Shown here: in pieces, positions 16,017 through 24,151 of the stretch | Position numbering within the stretch: position 1 is the first letter of the stretch | Layout: the number at the start of each line of letters is the position of its first letter | DNA from: DATESN01 sp035270785 | Lineage (GTDB): Bacteria; Bacillota; Clostridia; Lachnospirales; Lachnospiraceae | DNA length: 33,101 nt | Assembly: GCA_035270785.1 (NCBI GenBank) | Contig: DATESN010000047.1 | Coordinates: 1 to 33,101 of the forward strand | Direction: 5' to 3' | The notes under the pieces: model-generated | The model's database searches: none | What the model was told of the DNA's origin: nothing | Seen by the model: the letters and a program-made list of their open reading frames with translations, nothing else | Position numbers and translations under genes: made by a program

Positions 16017-16622
16017 ATGGTTCTTTAGTATCATTGTTGTAATCCTTATAATATTTATAGAATGAACCTCGACTCATATTAGTCAATTTCATAGCTACAG
16101 CATAATTAATTTCTTTGTTACCATATTTTTTAACTACATATTCAAAATTATCAGGTAATTTGACTTTGGGTCTACCAAATATTATCCTTTTTCTTTTGCA
16201 ACTTTGATACCTCCTTTTTGTCGCTGTTTGATATTATTCCGTTCGTTTTCTGCTACAAATGATAAAACCTGTAGAACAACATCGGCTATGAATTTTCCAA
16301 CAAGATTTCTCCCTTCAATTCTTGTATCAAGAAGATTCATATCAAGTACAACAATGTCACATTCTAAGACTTTTGTGATTTTCGCCCATTCCTCAATTAT
16401 CATATTGTAATTTCTTCCAAGACGATCTATTGATTTGACGACAATTAGGTCGCCTTTTTTAAGTTTCTTTAACAACTTTTGATAATTGTCTCTATTAAAA
16501 TCTTTGCCACTTTGTTTGTCTTGATAGATGTTTTTATCATTAATTCCGAAATTATGTAATTCCACTATTTGTCGATCTAAATTTTGCATTTTTGTTGATA
16601 CTCTTGCGTATCCGTAAACCAT
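16015..16622 (-). pseudogene. Resolvase/invertase-type serine recombinase, frameshifted
   Basis: Small serine recombinase of the Pin/Tn3-resolvase type. It starts at ATG 16622 (MVYGYARVSTK, with GGAGGAG upstream) and has nucleophile Ser in YARVS, then DRLGRN and the long E helix. The frame ends early at 16182 after KEKG. In the next frame the missing tail is intact: FGRPKVKLPDNF followed by a helix-turn-helix ending MSRGSFYKYYKDY, stopping at 16015-16017. The break lies in the short T run at 16188-16192 (A run on the coding strand), one base short. The DNA-binding tail is therefore lost unless the run is miscalled. A 25-bp dyad lies just upstream of the start. Confidence 0.8.
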
Positions 16623-16647
16623 TATGTTCTCCTCCGATAATAAAAAA

Positions 16648-16672
16648 ATTCGATATGCTAAGCAAATCGAAT
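16648..16672. promoter_or_regulatory. Dyad upstream of the resolvase gene (possible res subsite/operator)
   Basis: ATTCGAT (16648-16654) and ATCGAAT (16666-16672) form a perfect 7-bp inverted repeat spanning 25 bp, about 26 bases before the resolvase start. Resolvases often bind dyads of this size beside their own gene for recombination and autoregulation. No clear second or third subsite was identified. Confidence 0.35.
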
Positions 16673-16822
16673 ACATTATCTCATATTTCCTAAAAAGTAG
16701 GATTTTTCGAACACATAATCATGCGTCTAAATTCGTTTATTATATTATCATTTTTAGCAAATCTGTCAATAAATATGCGTGCTTAATAACTCTAGGATTT
16801 AGGAAAGAAAGAGGAGATTTCT

Positions 16823-17146
16823 ATGAAGAAAAATGAAAATTTAATTACTAAGCCGATAATGTTCTATTATCGTGCCATCGAAAAGACATCATGCTTGATA
16901 ATAACTATCTTACTTTTATTATTACCCATTATATATGCTTTTATGAATTTCTCAGCCGGTACGAGTAACCAAATATTACTATCGATATTCGGATGTGCAA
17001 GTTTGTTAGACTTAGGTGTGTTTTCAATATTACCATTGGTGTATCGCTTTAGAACTATCAAATCATCAAAAGCAAAACTACCTCTAATAATATTAAGTTT
17101 TATATTAATAGTGTCTGGTCCTATTTTATTCATACCTATTATATGA
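16823..17146 (+). CDS. Small membrane protein of unknown function
   Basis: 107-residue protein with three predicted membrane helices: ~24-42 (SCLIITILLLLLPIIYAF), ~50-74 and ~86-106. The N-terminus is charged. I do not recognise a family. Ribosome site AGAGGAG is eight bases before ATG. The larger membrane protein starts ten bases after its stop, so the two form a small operon and probably act together. No signal peptide cleavage site or catalytic motif is seen. Confidence 0.7.
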   Translation: MKKNENLITKPIMFYYRAIEKTSCLIITILLLLLPIIYAFMNFSAGTSNQILLSIFGCASLLDLGVFSILPLVYRFRTIKSSKAKLPLIILSFILIVSGPILFIPII

Positions 17147-17155
17147 AGTAAAAAG

Positions 17156-18454
17156 GTGGGAACAAGTGAAATAATAAGACTTGTCATGGGAGTTTATCTT
17201 ATGATAAGTGGAATTTTATTTCCTTTTATATTAAATTGGGTTGTAAGAAATAATAAGCAAGGAAAGTTGATTGAACAAAAATACAATGAATTACCTGATA
17301 ATATAAAATCACCTCAATTGAAGAAATACTTGGTTGATATTTGTAAATTAAACGATTTGTCTTATTTTAGTGATAATACATTGAATCGAGTTGTTTCTGA
17401 ATTTGAAGAAAAGCAGACAGCATATAAATTAGCACAAGAAGCTAAAAAAGCAGAATCTGGTGCAAAAGGGACAGTATATGAAGAAAAGGTACTTGACCCT
17501 GTTAAAGAGAAAAAAGCAAACATTACAACCACTATAGTTATGGGAGTAATATATGCGATTGTGTTAATTATAGGAATATTAGGAATATGCGAAGCATTTG
17601 CGCCAATGTTAAGTTCTATGGCATATGGTGAAAATGATATGGATAATATTGGCGGTAGTGCATTATCATTTGCACTTGGTTGGATGTTTATCTCATTCAT
17701 TCCAACGATAGCATATTACTTTGCCTTCACAAAACTTTATAATTTGAAGAAGATGCCTAAAATCGGTATATTCCTTGGTGGACTAGTAACATCCATAGCA
17801 ATGATTATAGTGTTCTTAGTTGTTTATAAGTCTGACTCTGCTTTTGATGGAATGGTTTCCTCTTATAATACAATTGAACTAATTGATGGTTCTGCTTGGG
17901 AACAAATCTTTACTATAGTTGTAGCTCACGTTGGATTATTATTGACTTATTTATTAACATTTGTCCGTTTAGATGCAAATCGAATTAATGATAAATTAGA
18001 ATTGATGAAGCAAAGAAAAAAGGCAAAAGAAGATAATTCTCTTGTTTCAACATTTAAATTTATTTTGTTAGATATAGAAAAACTTGGAATGAAATTATTA
18101 ATTCTAATTTTAAAGTTGAAAGATAACGCTAGACCTGCGTATTATGCTTTATTCACAATTGTATTTACTATTCTTTGTTTCTTCTCAGCCTTTATTTGTG
18201 TCTTTATTATTGCATTATTAGCATTAATTCTTGTTATTTTATATTTTGGCAAAACAATTTCATTCATGTACACTCCAAGTACAAAAAGAACTTACAGTGC
18301 GTATGATTCAAAAGAAACTGTTTATGAAATCAATGATGGTGGGAATGAAAGAAAACTAACATATTATGATAGCTATGATGGAAGAGATAGATTTAAAGAT
18401 GATGCAGAAAATTATTGGACACGAGATGAAAATGGAGAGCCACATAGAGAATAA
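17156..18454 (+). CDS. Multi-spanning membrane protein of unknown function
   Basis: 432-residue membrane protein. Hydrophobic segments lie at ~8-26, ~124-148, ~165-190, ~203-224, ~250-270 and ~330-366, the last long enough for two passes. Between the first and second is a ~95-residue soluble, charged segment (KQGKLIEQKYNEL onward). The C-terminal ~60 residues are hydrophilic and rich in Tyr and Asp (YYDSYDGRDRFKDD). No known family is recognised. The start is uncertain: GTG 17156 is first in frame after the upstream gene; ATG 17186 would shorten it by 10 residues, and neither has a strong ribosome site. It shares an operon with the 107-residue membrane protein. Confidence 0.68.
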   Translation: MGTSEIIRLVMGVYLMISGILFPFILNWVVRNNKQGKLIEQKYNELPDNIKSPQLKKYLVDICKLNDLSYFSDNTLNRVVSEFEEKQTAYKLAQEAKKAESGAKGTVYEEKVLDPVKEKKANITTTIVMGVIYAIVLIIGILGICEAFAPMLSSMAYGENDMDNIGGSALSFALGWMFISFIPTIAYYFAFTKLYNLKKMPKIGIFLGGLVTSIAMIIVFLVVYKSDSAFDGMVSSYNTIELIDGSAWEQIFTIVVAHVGLLLTYLLTFVRLDANRINDKLELMKQRKKAKEDNSLVSTFKFILLDIEKLGMKLLILILKLKDNARPAYYALFTIVFTILCFFSAFICVFIIALLALILVILYFGKTISFMYTPSTKRTYSAYDSKETVYEINDGGNERKLTYYDSYDGRDRFKDDAENYWTRDENGEPHRE

Positions 18455-18467
18455 TTAATATAATAAA

Positions 18468-18518
18468 AAAAAGTACTATTTAAGGCAGTTTATTAGAGCC
18501 TAATAAATAGTACTTTTT
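18468..18518. terminator. Bidirectional rho-independent terminator
   Basis: GTACTATTTA (18473-18482) pairs with TAAATAGTAC (18504-18513), extended by A and T runs on either side to about 15 bp. It ends the membrane-protein operon and also faces the converging response-regulator remnant. Confidence 0.85.
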
Positions 18519-18524
18519 CATTTT

Positions 18525-19145
18525 CTATTTGCAATACTTATTAACAAGTAAATCTTCAATTGAAGTTGCCCATTCATATGGGCGCATATATTCACCATTA
18601 AATTCAACTTGTTTACCGTCTAATAAATCCCATATATCAGCCTTACAATACTCTATATTTAAAGTGATTCTAGCTCTTTTTATATCAACTATATGAGAAA
18701 TATGATACTTATCAAGAGTAAGACGCAACCTACATACGGCATCTCTATATAATTTTTTTGCTAGCTTCACATCTTTATCAATCCATAATTTCGTTATGGT
18801 TTCATCTATTGTGACAGTAGTTCCTCGATGATCTACTAGTAATGCTAAAAGTTCTTTACTTTTTGAGCGATTAAAATCAATAACAGAAGAACCAACAATG
18901 CAATCAAAATGTGAGAATGTTTTAAAATATACAATAGGTTTATTGTTAGAAAGAAGTTGTTCAAATATATCATTTAATAATGTTTCATCATAAGGCTTAT
19001 AGCAAAAAGTAAAGAAGTTACTTCCAATTCTCTTTTTTATTTGCTCAACATCTTGTGTATAACCAGTAATAAAAATAATCTTTATTCCTGGAATGTAGAT
19101 GTCAACTAAAAAATGTTGTTTTATGGCCTTTAAAAATGTAGGTTT
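18525..19145 (-). pseudogene. Response regulator with SARP-like output domain, N-terminally truncated
   Basis: The minus-strand frame is open from just after the istB stop to 18525, about 206 codons. The first part is the back of a receiver domain: LVDIYIPG, then IKIIFITGYT with the conserved Thr, and CYKPYD with the conserved Lys-Pro. The second part (from ~SKSKELLALLVDHRGTTVTI) looks like a winged-helix output domain of the AfsR/SARP-type response regulators. The start and most of the phosphoacceptor half are missing; ATG 18770 gives only an 81-residue tail. The IS21-type fragment abuts the break, so insertion or deletion probably destroyed the gene. No sensor kinase is seen nearby. Confidence 0.62.
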
Positions 19146-19782
19146 TTAATCTTCATTATTAGTGTCTGATTCATCAATAATCATATCCTTAATTCTATAA
19201 GATCTACCAGTAATCTTAATTATTGATGAATGATGAACTAATCTATCAATAATAGCTGTTGCTATTGTATTATCATTAAATACCTCTCCCCATTTGGATA
19301 GAGGTTGGTTAGTTGTTATAATTGTAGATTTCTTTTCATATCTTGCAGCTATAAGCTGGAAGAATATATTGGAATATTCTTTTTCAACAGGTAAGTATCC
19401 AATCTCATCTATAATAAGAAGCCTATATTTTCAATAATGTTTTACTACAGATTCCTGTCTATTTTCTTGATAGGCTTTCTTTATTTTTGTCATCAAATCG
19501 TTGAAATGAATGAAGTAGGTACTTAGACGTTTACCAGATGCTTCCATTCCAATGGAAGTGGCTAAGTGAGTCTTTCCGACACCGCTTGAACCGATAAACA
19601 GAACATTGGAATTTGTTTCTATAAATCTCAAACTACATAAATCTAATATTTGATTTTTATTTATATTTGGTTGATAGCTAAAATCAAAATCATTTATTGT
19701 TTTATGATAAGGGAAATTAGAAATAGTAAGATTTATTTGTGCAGCTCTATCTTCACGAAATTTTATTTCTTTATCAGTTAGT
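19146..19782 (-). pseudogene. istB: IS21-family IstB ATPase, truncated and with a nonsense codon
   Basis: Transposition helper ATPase of IS21-type elements. Reading leftwards from the IS3 end: LTDKEIKFREDRAAQINLTI, FPYHKTINDFDFSYQP, Walker A GSSGVGKTHLA, then an in-frame TGA at 19431-19433 in VVKHY-stop-KYRLLIIDEIGYLP. The rest of the protein (TTNQPLSKWGEV, GRSYRIKD) continues to a stop at 19146-19148. The N-terminal ~60-90 residues are missing and the break coincides with the left end of the IS3 element, which seems to have landed in istB. No istA is seen on the far side of the IS3, so further deletion must have happened. Confidence 0.8.
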
Positions 19783-19865
19783 TTGGTGCTAGTATAGATA
19801 TATAGACACATTTAGTTAGACAAATAATTATGATATAATTAATAACAGCAAAGGAAGTGTCTATA

Positions 19866-20135
19866 ATGGTAAGAAGCAGTCGATATGATGATGAGTTTAA
19901 AAATATGATTGTGAATTTATACAGATCAGGTAAATCAGTTACTGAACTAATAAGTGAATATGGCATATCAAGAGCAATAGTATACAGATGGGTAAATTTA
20001 TATAGTCCTATTGAAACATCCAATGGTGAACTAACAAATAACGATGAAATTAGAAAGTTAAAAAAACAATTAACTGAAGCTATGGAAGAGAACGAAATAC
20101 TAAAAAAAGCGGTTGCCATATTCACAAAGAAATAA
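19866..20135 (+). CDS. IS3-family transposase OrfA
   Basis: Helix-turn-helix protein of IS3/IS150-type elements. From ATG 19866 it reads MVRSSRYDDEFKNMIVNLYR, then SVTELISEYGISRAIVYRWV (the HTH, ~17-40) and a leucine-zipper-like tail (NDEIRKLKKQLTEAMEENEI) for multimerisation. The zipper leads into A7 at 20102-20108 followed by GCG, a classic slippery site (A AAA AAG-type) for the -1 frameshift that makes the OrfAB transposase. GTG 19857 is also in frame, but AAGGAAG is better spaced for the ATG. Confidence 0.88.
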   Translation: MVRSSRYDDEFKNMIVNLYRSGKSVTELISEYGISRAIVYRWVNLYSPIETSNGELTNNDEIRKLKKQLTEAMEENEILKKAVAIFTKK

Positions 20136-21013
20136 CTGAACGTATTAAGTTTATTGATAACTATAAAAACCAATATAACGTTAGGTTATTATGCAAATGC
20201 TTAGAAGTTCCAAGAAGTGTTTACTATTACCATCAAACTCATAAGTTTAATATTTATCATGAAAACAATAAAATCTTAGACGAGAACATTAGATCTTTTT
20301 ATGAGAGATCAAAAGGTAGATATGGTTCTCCTAAAATTGCATTTTCACTTAGAGAAGACGGTTATAAAGTTAGTCAAAAGCGAGTTTCAAGACGAATGAA
20401 AGTGCTCGGCTTAAGAAGTATTGTCGTAAAGAAATGGAGAGCATGTAGAATTTCTAAAAATGAAGCCTATAAAGAATATCCAAATCTATTAGAACAAAAC
20501 TTTAAGGCTATAGTTCCAGGAACAAAGTGGGTCGGAGATATTACATACATTTATACAAAAGACTGTGGTTGGACATACTTAGCTACAGTAATGGATCTAT
20601 ATGATTTAAAGATTATTGGATGGGAATATGGGAAAACCATGAGTGATGATTTATCAATTAAGGCTTTGGAAAAAGCATCAAATAATCGAAAAATTCAACA
20701 CGGAATTGTATTTCATTCTGATAGAGGAAGCCAATATACTTCAAATAAATATGAATTAAAACTAAAAGAGCTAGGCATTATTCATTCTTATAGTAGGAAA
20801 GGATATCCATATGATAATGCCAGCATGGAATCCTTTAATTCTATATTAAAGAAAGAATTGGTCAATCATAAGGAGTATTTTAGTTTTAATGAAACTAAAA
20901 TTTCGTTATTTGAGTTTATTGAAAGCTGGTATCATAATAAAAGGATTCATGGTTCGTTAAATTATAGAACCCCTAATCAAACATATAAAAATTATCTTCT
21001 AAGTTTTCAATAA
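20102..21013 (+). CDS. IS3-family transposase OrfB (catalytic, made by -1 frameshift)
   Basis: Catalytic half of the IS3/IS150 transposase. The frame continues from the A7 slippery site of orfA (HKEITERIKFIDNY) through HTH_21-like SFYERSKGRYGSPKIA to the rve integrase core. The acidic triad is Asp in KWVGDITYI, Asp in VFHSDRGSQY, and Glu in DNASMESFNS, 35-ish residues later as in the family. The tail has ESWYHNKRIHGSLNYRTP. The first ATG in this frame is 20396, which would remove the front third, so production as an OrfAB fusion is expected. The frame is intact. Confidence 0.88.
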   Translation, partial: KKSGCHIHKEITERIKFIDNYKNQYNVRLLCKCLEVPRSVYYYHQTHKFNIYHENNKILDENIRSFYERSKGRYGSPKIAFSLREDGYKVSQKRVSRRMKVLGLRSIVVKKWRACRISKNEAYKEYPNLLEQNFKAIVPGTKWVGDITYIYTKDCGWTYLATVMDLYDLKIIGWEYGKTMSDDLSIKALEKASNNRKIQHGIVFHSDRGSQYTSNKYELKLKELGIIHSYSRKGYPYDNASMESFNSILKKELVNHKEYFSFNETKISLFEFIESWYHNKRIHGSLNYRTPNQTYKNYLLSFQ

Positions 21014-21311
21014 AAAGTCTAAAATTTTGTGTCTAAAAACTTGACCTAGGTCCAACTTATTAACAAATTAGATAATATTAATACATCGCTTTAGAAAAAA
21101 CATTTAAATAAATACATTTCAATTCAAACATAAAATTAATCACTTATTGTTTAAAATTCACTTTGCATTTTCTTCTTTATGAGAGTAATTTTATTAAATT
21201 AAGATTTTGTAGTTTCCTATGCATAAACTAGCACTGTGGTAAATGGATTTATTTAATAGAAATTTAATGATAGAAAAATAGTTTTATTATTCAATGTAGG
21301 AGATGAATATA

Positions 21312-21647
21312 ATGAAAAATTTCAAAATAAAATCAATCATTACTATTGTTTCTATATTGCTTCTGACTATAGTTATATTTCTTTATTTCGTTGACAAGTC
21401 TATGAGTTGGAATATAGAAAAAATTATATCATGTATATTTATATCTCTTTGGGTCAGTTTTCTTCCACAAATGATAACTTATTACTTTTATAAAATAAAA
21501 AACTCCGAGATAGAATATAGCATAAACTTGGGGTACGAAATCGGAATAAGAGGATTTTTGGGATTATTATTTGTCCCATTCTATGGTGTTAAATTCTATT
21601 TTGTTGATTTGCAGAGGTTGAAATATAATGGTGAATATTTTTTGTAG
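21312..21647 (+). CDS. Small membrane protein of unknown function
   Basis: 111-residue protein with two clear membrane helices (~9-28, SIITIVSILLLTIVIFLYF, and ~40-60, ISCIFISLWVSFLPQMITYY) and a weaker hydrophobic stretch near 80-100. I do not recognise a family. I choose ATG 21312, because the ribosome site AGGAGAT (21298-21304) overlaps the earlier ATG at 21303. It stands alone between the IS3 element and the SymE-like gene, and may be cargo of the recombinase element. Confidence 0.6.
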   Translation: MKNFKIKSIITIVSILLLTIVIFLYFVDKSMSWNIEKIISCIFISLWVSFLPQMITYYFYKIKNSEIEYSINLGYEIGIRGFLGLLFVPFYGVKFYFVDLQRLKYNGEYFL

Positions 21648-21797
21648 AATTTTAATATGTACACTATTCAATCATTCACATCAAAAAGAGTATTTATTTA
21701 AACATGTTTTTCTTATTTGTTTTGCTATTTTATGTATTTATTAATGTCATATTAAATTTTTCTATAGAAATAATCAATAGCTAAATAGGATGTATTT

Positions 21798-22061
21798 ATG
21801 AGAAAACTAAAAGTATATGAACAATCAATAAGTGGGCCTGCTTACACACCAGTTCCAACAATCATTTTAAAAGGTCAATGGTTAAAGGATGCTGGATTTG
21901 CAAGTGGAGAGTATGTTGAGGTTGAATGTAGTGGTGATAAAATTACATTAACCAAAACAACTCCACCAGAATCACCACCTAAAATGTCGCTTGAAGAAAA
22001 GATCAAAAACTTAAGGGAAAGCAAAATAAAAAAACTGTCTGAAATGATAGGCAAGCTCTAA
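21798..22061 (+). CDS. SymE-like toxin family protein
   Basis: 87-residue protein with the SymE signature KVYEQSISGPAYTPVPTIIL, then LKGQWLKDAGFASGEYVEVE, an AbrB/MazE-like swapped-hairpin fold from which the SymE RNA-targeting toxin evolved. The C-terminal ~30 residues are a charged helix (SLEEKIKNLRESKIKKLSEM). In E. coli SymE is repressed by the antisense RNA SymR. Here I see no obvious antisense promoter, so toxin activity is only inferred from family. It lies directly upstream of the recombinase module and is followed by its own terminator. Confidence 0.75.
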   Translation: MRKLKVYEQSISGPAYTPVPTIILKGQWLKDAGFASGEYVEVECSGDKITLTKTTPPESPPKMSLEEKIKNLRESKIKKLSEMIGKL

Positions 22062-22080
22062 AAATTAATATCTAGATATA

Positions 22081-22119
22081 TACCATCGATGGCGTAAATG
22101 CTGTTGGTGGTATTTTTTT
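22081..22119 (+). terminator. Terminator of the SymE-like gene
   Basis: TACCA (22081-22085) pairs with TGGTA (22108-22112), supported by inner GC pairs, and runs into seven T residues. Confidence 0.6.
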
Positions 22120-22155
22120 AATTTTTTCCGACCAAATGAGCACTTTTTGTCCAAG

Positions 22156-22178
22156 GGATACAAAGGAGGATTGTATCC
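22156..22178 (+). promoter_or_regulatory. Hairpin presenting the ribosome-binding site in its loop
   Basis: GGATACAA (22156-22163) and TTGTATCC (22171-22178) form a perfect 8-bp stem, and the 7-base loop is AGGAGGA, the Shine-Dalgarno sequence. The start codon ATG 22179 is the very next base. As DNA it is also a 23-bp dyad at which the encoded HTH protein could bind. It probably sets or regulates translation of the gene. Confidence 0.7.
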
Positions 22179-22574
22179 ATGACAAATGAACAAAAAGAGA
22201 AAATACTGATGCTCCGTAGTCAAGGGCTCGGATATAAAAAAATAGCTAGTGAAGTTACTGCTACAGTAGATAGTGTTAAATCGTTTTTACGTAGAAATCA
22301 AAATAAAGCAATAGAGTATGGTGATGGGTGTTGCAAAGAATGTGGAAAGCCAATAGAGATAATACCTAAAACTAAAACTAAAAAGTTCTGTAGCGATTTT
22401 TGTCGTAGTGTTTGGTGGAGCAAGAATAGATTTAAACTAGGCAATACAAAAATGATAACAATTACATGTAAATGCTGTGGAAAAGAATTCAGAGATTATT
22501 CAAATCAAAATAGAAAGTATTGCTCTAGAAGGTGTTATTTAAAGAGTCGCTTTGGTGGTGAATATGATGAATGA
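22179..22574 (+). CDS. HTH and zinc-ribbon protein of the recombinase module
   Basis: 131-residue protein. Residues ~1-38 form a sigma-like helix-turn-helix (NEQKEKILMLRSQGLGYKKI, then VDSVKSFLRRN). Two small zinc-finger-like units follow: CKECGKPIEI...FCSDFCR (~51-80) and CKCCGKEF...YCSRRCY (~97-123), each with CxxC plus CxxxC-type ligands. I recall similar proteins directly upstream of serine-recombinase clusters in Firmicutes; a regulator of excision or of the recombinase operon is inferred. Its ribosome site lies in the loop of a perfect hairpin, and its end overlaps the following 55-residue gene by 11 bases. Confidence 0.72.
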   Translation: MTNEQKEKILMLRSQGLGYKKIASEVTATVDSVKSFLRRNQNKAIEYGDGCCKECGKPIEIIPKTKTKKFCSDFCRSVWWSKNRFKLGNTKMITITCKCCGKEFRDYSNQNRKYCSRRCYLKSRFGGEYDE

Positions 22575-22731
22575 AGATTATGATTTATTCGTAATAAAAA
22601 CACTAATTGATAACTTATTAAAAAATGGGTTTATCTCAAGAGAAACATATAACGAGTATATGAAATTGGTTATTCAAAAAGCGACATCTGATGCATCAAA
22701 ATTACTAATCGCAAACAACTTGACTTTGTAG
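22564..22731 (+). CDS. Small SHOCT-like protein
   Basis: 55-residue protein beginning MMNEDYDLFVIKTLIDNLL, with KNGFISRETYNEYMKL, resembling the short SHOCT-type helical module (ends with a 'G-I/L-I/S-x-E-x-Y' helix). It overlaps the end of the HTH/zinc-ribbon gene by 11 bases, with GGTGG just before the start, so the two are coupled. The recombinase genes begin 52 bases later. Function is unknown; a small partner of the regulator or recombinases is plausible. Confidence 0.6.
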   Translation: MMNEDYDLFVIKTLIDNLLKNGFISRETYNEYMKLVIQKATSDASKLLIANNLTL

Positions 22732-22783
22732 CAAAGTAGAGTGATAGATATGTAGACAAAAATAAAGAAAGGCGGTGCGTTGT

Positions 22784-24151
22784 TTGAAAAACGTAGTTAA
22801 AATTGAAATCAAAAAACCACTCATTAAGCAAAAAAGAAGAGTTGCAGCTTATGCTCGTGTATCAATGGAAACCGAGAGACTTCATCATTCTTTGTCAGCT
22901 CAAATTAGTTATTACAATTCCTATATCAATTCTAATCCAGAATGGACATTTGTAGGTATTTATGCTGATGAAGGAATCAGTGGAACAAAGACATCAAATA
23001 GATTGGAATTCAATCGAATGATAGATGATTGTAATAAAGGTTTAATTGACTTGATATTAGTGAAATCCATATCTCGATTTGCTAGAAACACGCTTGATGT
23101 GTTAAATGTTGTTAGAGACTTGAAATCAAAAGGAATTGAGGTTTATTTTGAAAAAGAAAAAATCTCATCCCTTACTAAAGATGGAGAGTTAATGCTTACG
23201 CTTCTTGCTTCATTTGCAGAAGAAGAGTCACGCTCTATTAGCTCAAATGTTAAGTGGGGAACTATCAAGCGATTTAAGCAAGGAATACCTAATGGCAAGT
23301 TTAGAGTCACAGGTTATAAATGGGTTGATGACAAACTTGTAATTGATGAAGATACTGCTTGGGTTATAAGATTAATGTTTGACCTTTACTTAAATGGAAA
23401 ATCACGAACCGAGATAGAACATATTCTAGATGAAAAAGGGATAAGGACAGTTAATGGTAAAAAATATGTTGATTCTAATATAGCAAAAATTCTTAGGAAC
23501 TCAGTTTATAAAGGTGATTTACTTATGCAAAAAGAATATGTCGTTGATCCAATTACAAAAAAACACAAAATCAATAGAGGAGAGTTGCCTCAATATTTGG
23601 TTGAAGATCATCATGAACCGATTGTTTCAAAAGAGGATTTTGCTAAAGCTCAAGAAATAAGAGAAATGAGAGCTAGGCTTGGACCTGTTTCATATACCAA
23701 TGTTCATACCACTTGCTTTACTAGTAAAATCAAATGTGCTAAATGCGGTAAGAGTTATCGTAGAAGTGGAAAAAGGCAAGGGAAAGATAAGCACGTTTAT
23801 TACACTTGGGTTTGTCGTACAAAAAGTGATAAAGGTTCTGCTTACTGCAACAACATCAAAAACATACCAGAGAATGAGTTAAAAAGAATATGTGCTGAGG
23901 TTTTAAATATTCAAGAATTCGATGAAGATATCTTCAAAATCAAAATAAATAAAATTGTAGTTATTGGTGAGGATGTTTTAGAATTTCATTTTTATGATGG
24001 AAATATAATGAAAATTAAATGGGAGTCACTAGCTCGAACTTCTAGTTGGAGTGCAGCAAGAAGAAAAGCGTGGGGAGAATATCAAAGTAAAGTGCAGAAA
24101 GGAGTAAAGAAACATGCCAAGAGTTACAACAATACCAGCAACAATAACTAA
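22784..24151 (+). CDS. Large serine recombinase (first of the second pair)
   Basis: 455-residue large serine recombinase. The catalytic domain (~20-165) has YARVS with Ser27, SISRFARN and SFAEEESRSIS. A 'recombinase' domain spans ~170-290 (GYKWVDDKLVIDEDTAWVIR), and a zinc ribbon follows with CAKCGKSY and two later Cys (~317-355). There is no long coiled coil, unlike its neighbour. I place the start at TTG 22784, six bases after the ribosome site GGCGGTG; the in-frame GTG 22775 overlaps that site. It is the homologue of the partial gene at the window start. The frame is intact, so it is probably active. It overlaps the next gene by 38 bases. Confidence 0.9.
   Translation: MKNVVKIEIKKPLIKQKRRVAAYARVSMETERLHHSLSAQISYYNSYINSNPEWTFVGIYADEGISGTKTSNRLEFNRMIDDCNKGLIDLILVKSISRFARNTLDVLNVVRDLKSKGIEVYFEKEKISSLTKDGELMLTLLASFAEEESRSISSNVKWGTIKRFKQGIPNGKFRVTGYKWVDDKLVIDEDTAWVIRLMFDLYLNGKSRTEIEHILDEKGIRTVNGKKYVDSNIAKILRNSVYKGDLLMQKEYVVDPITKKHKINRGELPQYLVEDHHEPIVSKEDFAKAQEIREMRARLGPVSYTNVHTTCFTSKIKCAKCGKSYRRSGKRQGKDKHVYYTWVCRTKSDKGSAYCNNIKNIPENELKRICAEVLNIQEFDEDIFKIKINKIVVIGEDVLEFHFYDGNIMKIKWESLARTSSWSAARRKAWGEYQSKVQKGVKKHAKSYNNTSNNN

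Larger units (their letters stand above)
19784..21053. mobile_element. IS3-family (IS150-type) insertion sequence
   Basis: About 1.27 kb with orfA and orfB in -1 relation. Ends match as imperfect inverted repeats: the left end TTGGTGCTAG...TAGACACA (from 19783, TAGACACA at 19803-19810) and the right end TGTGTCTA (21027-21034)...CTAGGTCCAA (to 21054). IstB homology stops exactly at the left end, an independent boundary. No 3-bp target duplication is evident, consistent with later deletion on the right side. Genes look intact, so it may still be active. Confidence 0.78.

Noticed and set aside
16624..16836. Plus-strand frame of 70 codons between resolvase and membrane-protein gene
   Set aside because: It overlaps the resolvase promoter side, has no ribosome site, resembles no protein and runs into the real start of the next gene.
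19431..19433. In-frame TGA in istB taken as a sign of UGA=Trp code
   Set aside because: TGA terminates several intact genes here (for example at 7678 and 17146), Trp is written TGG throughout, and the recombinase stop is TAA.
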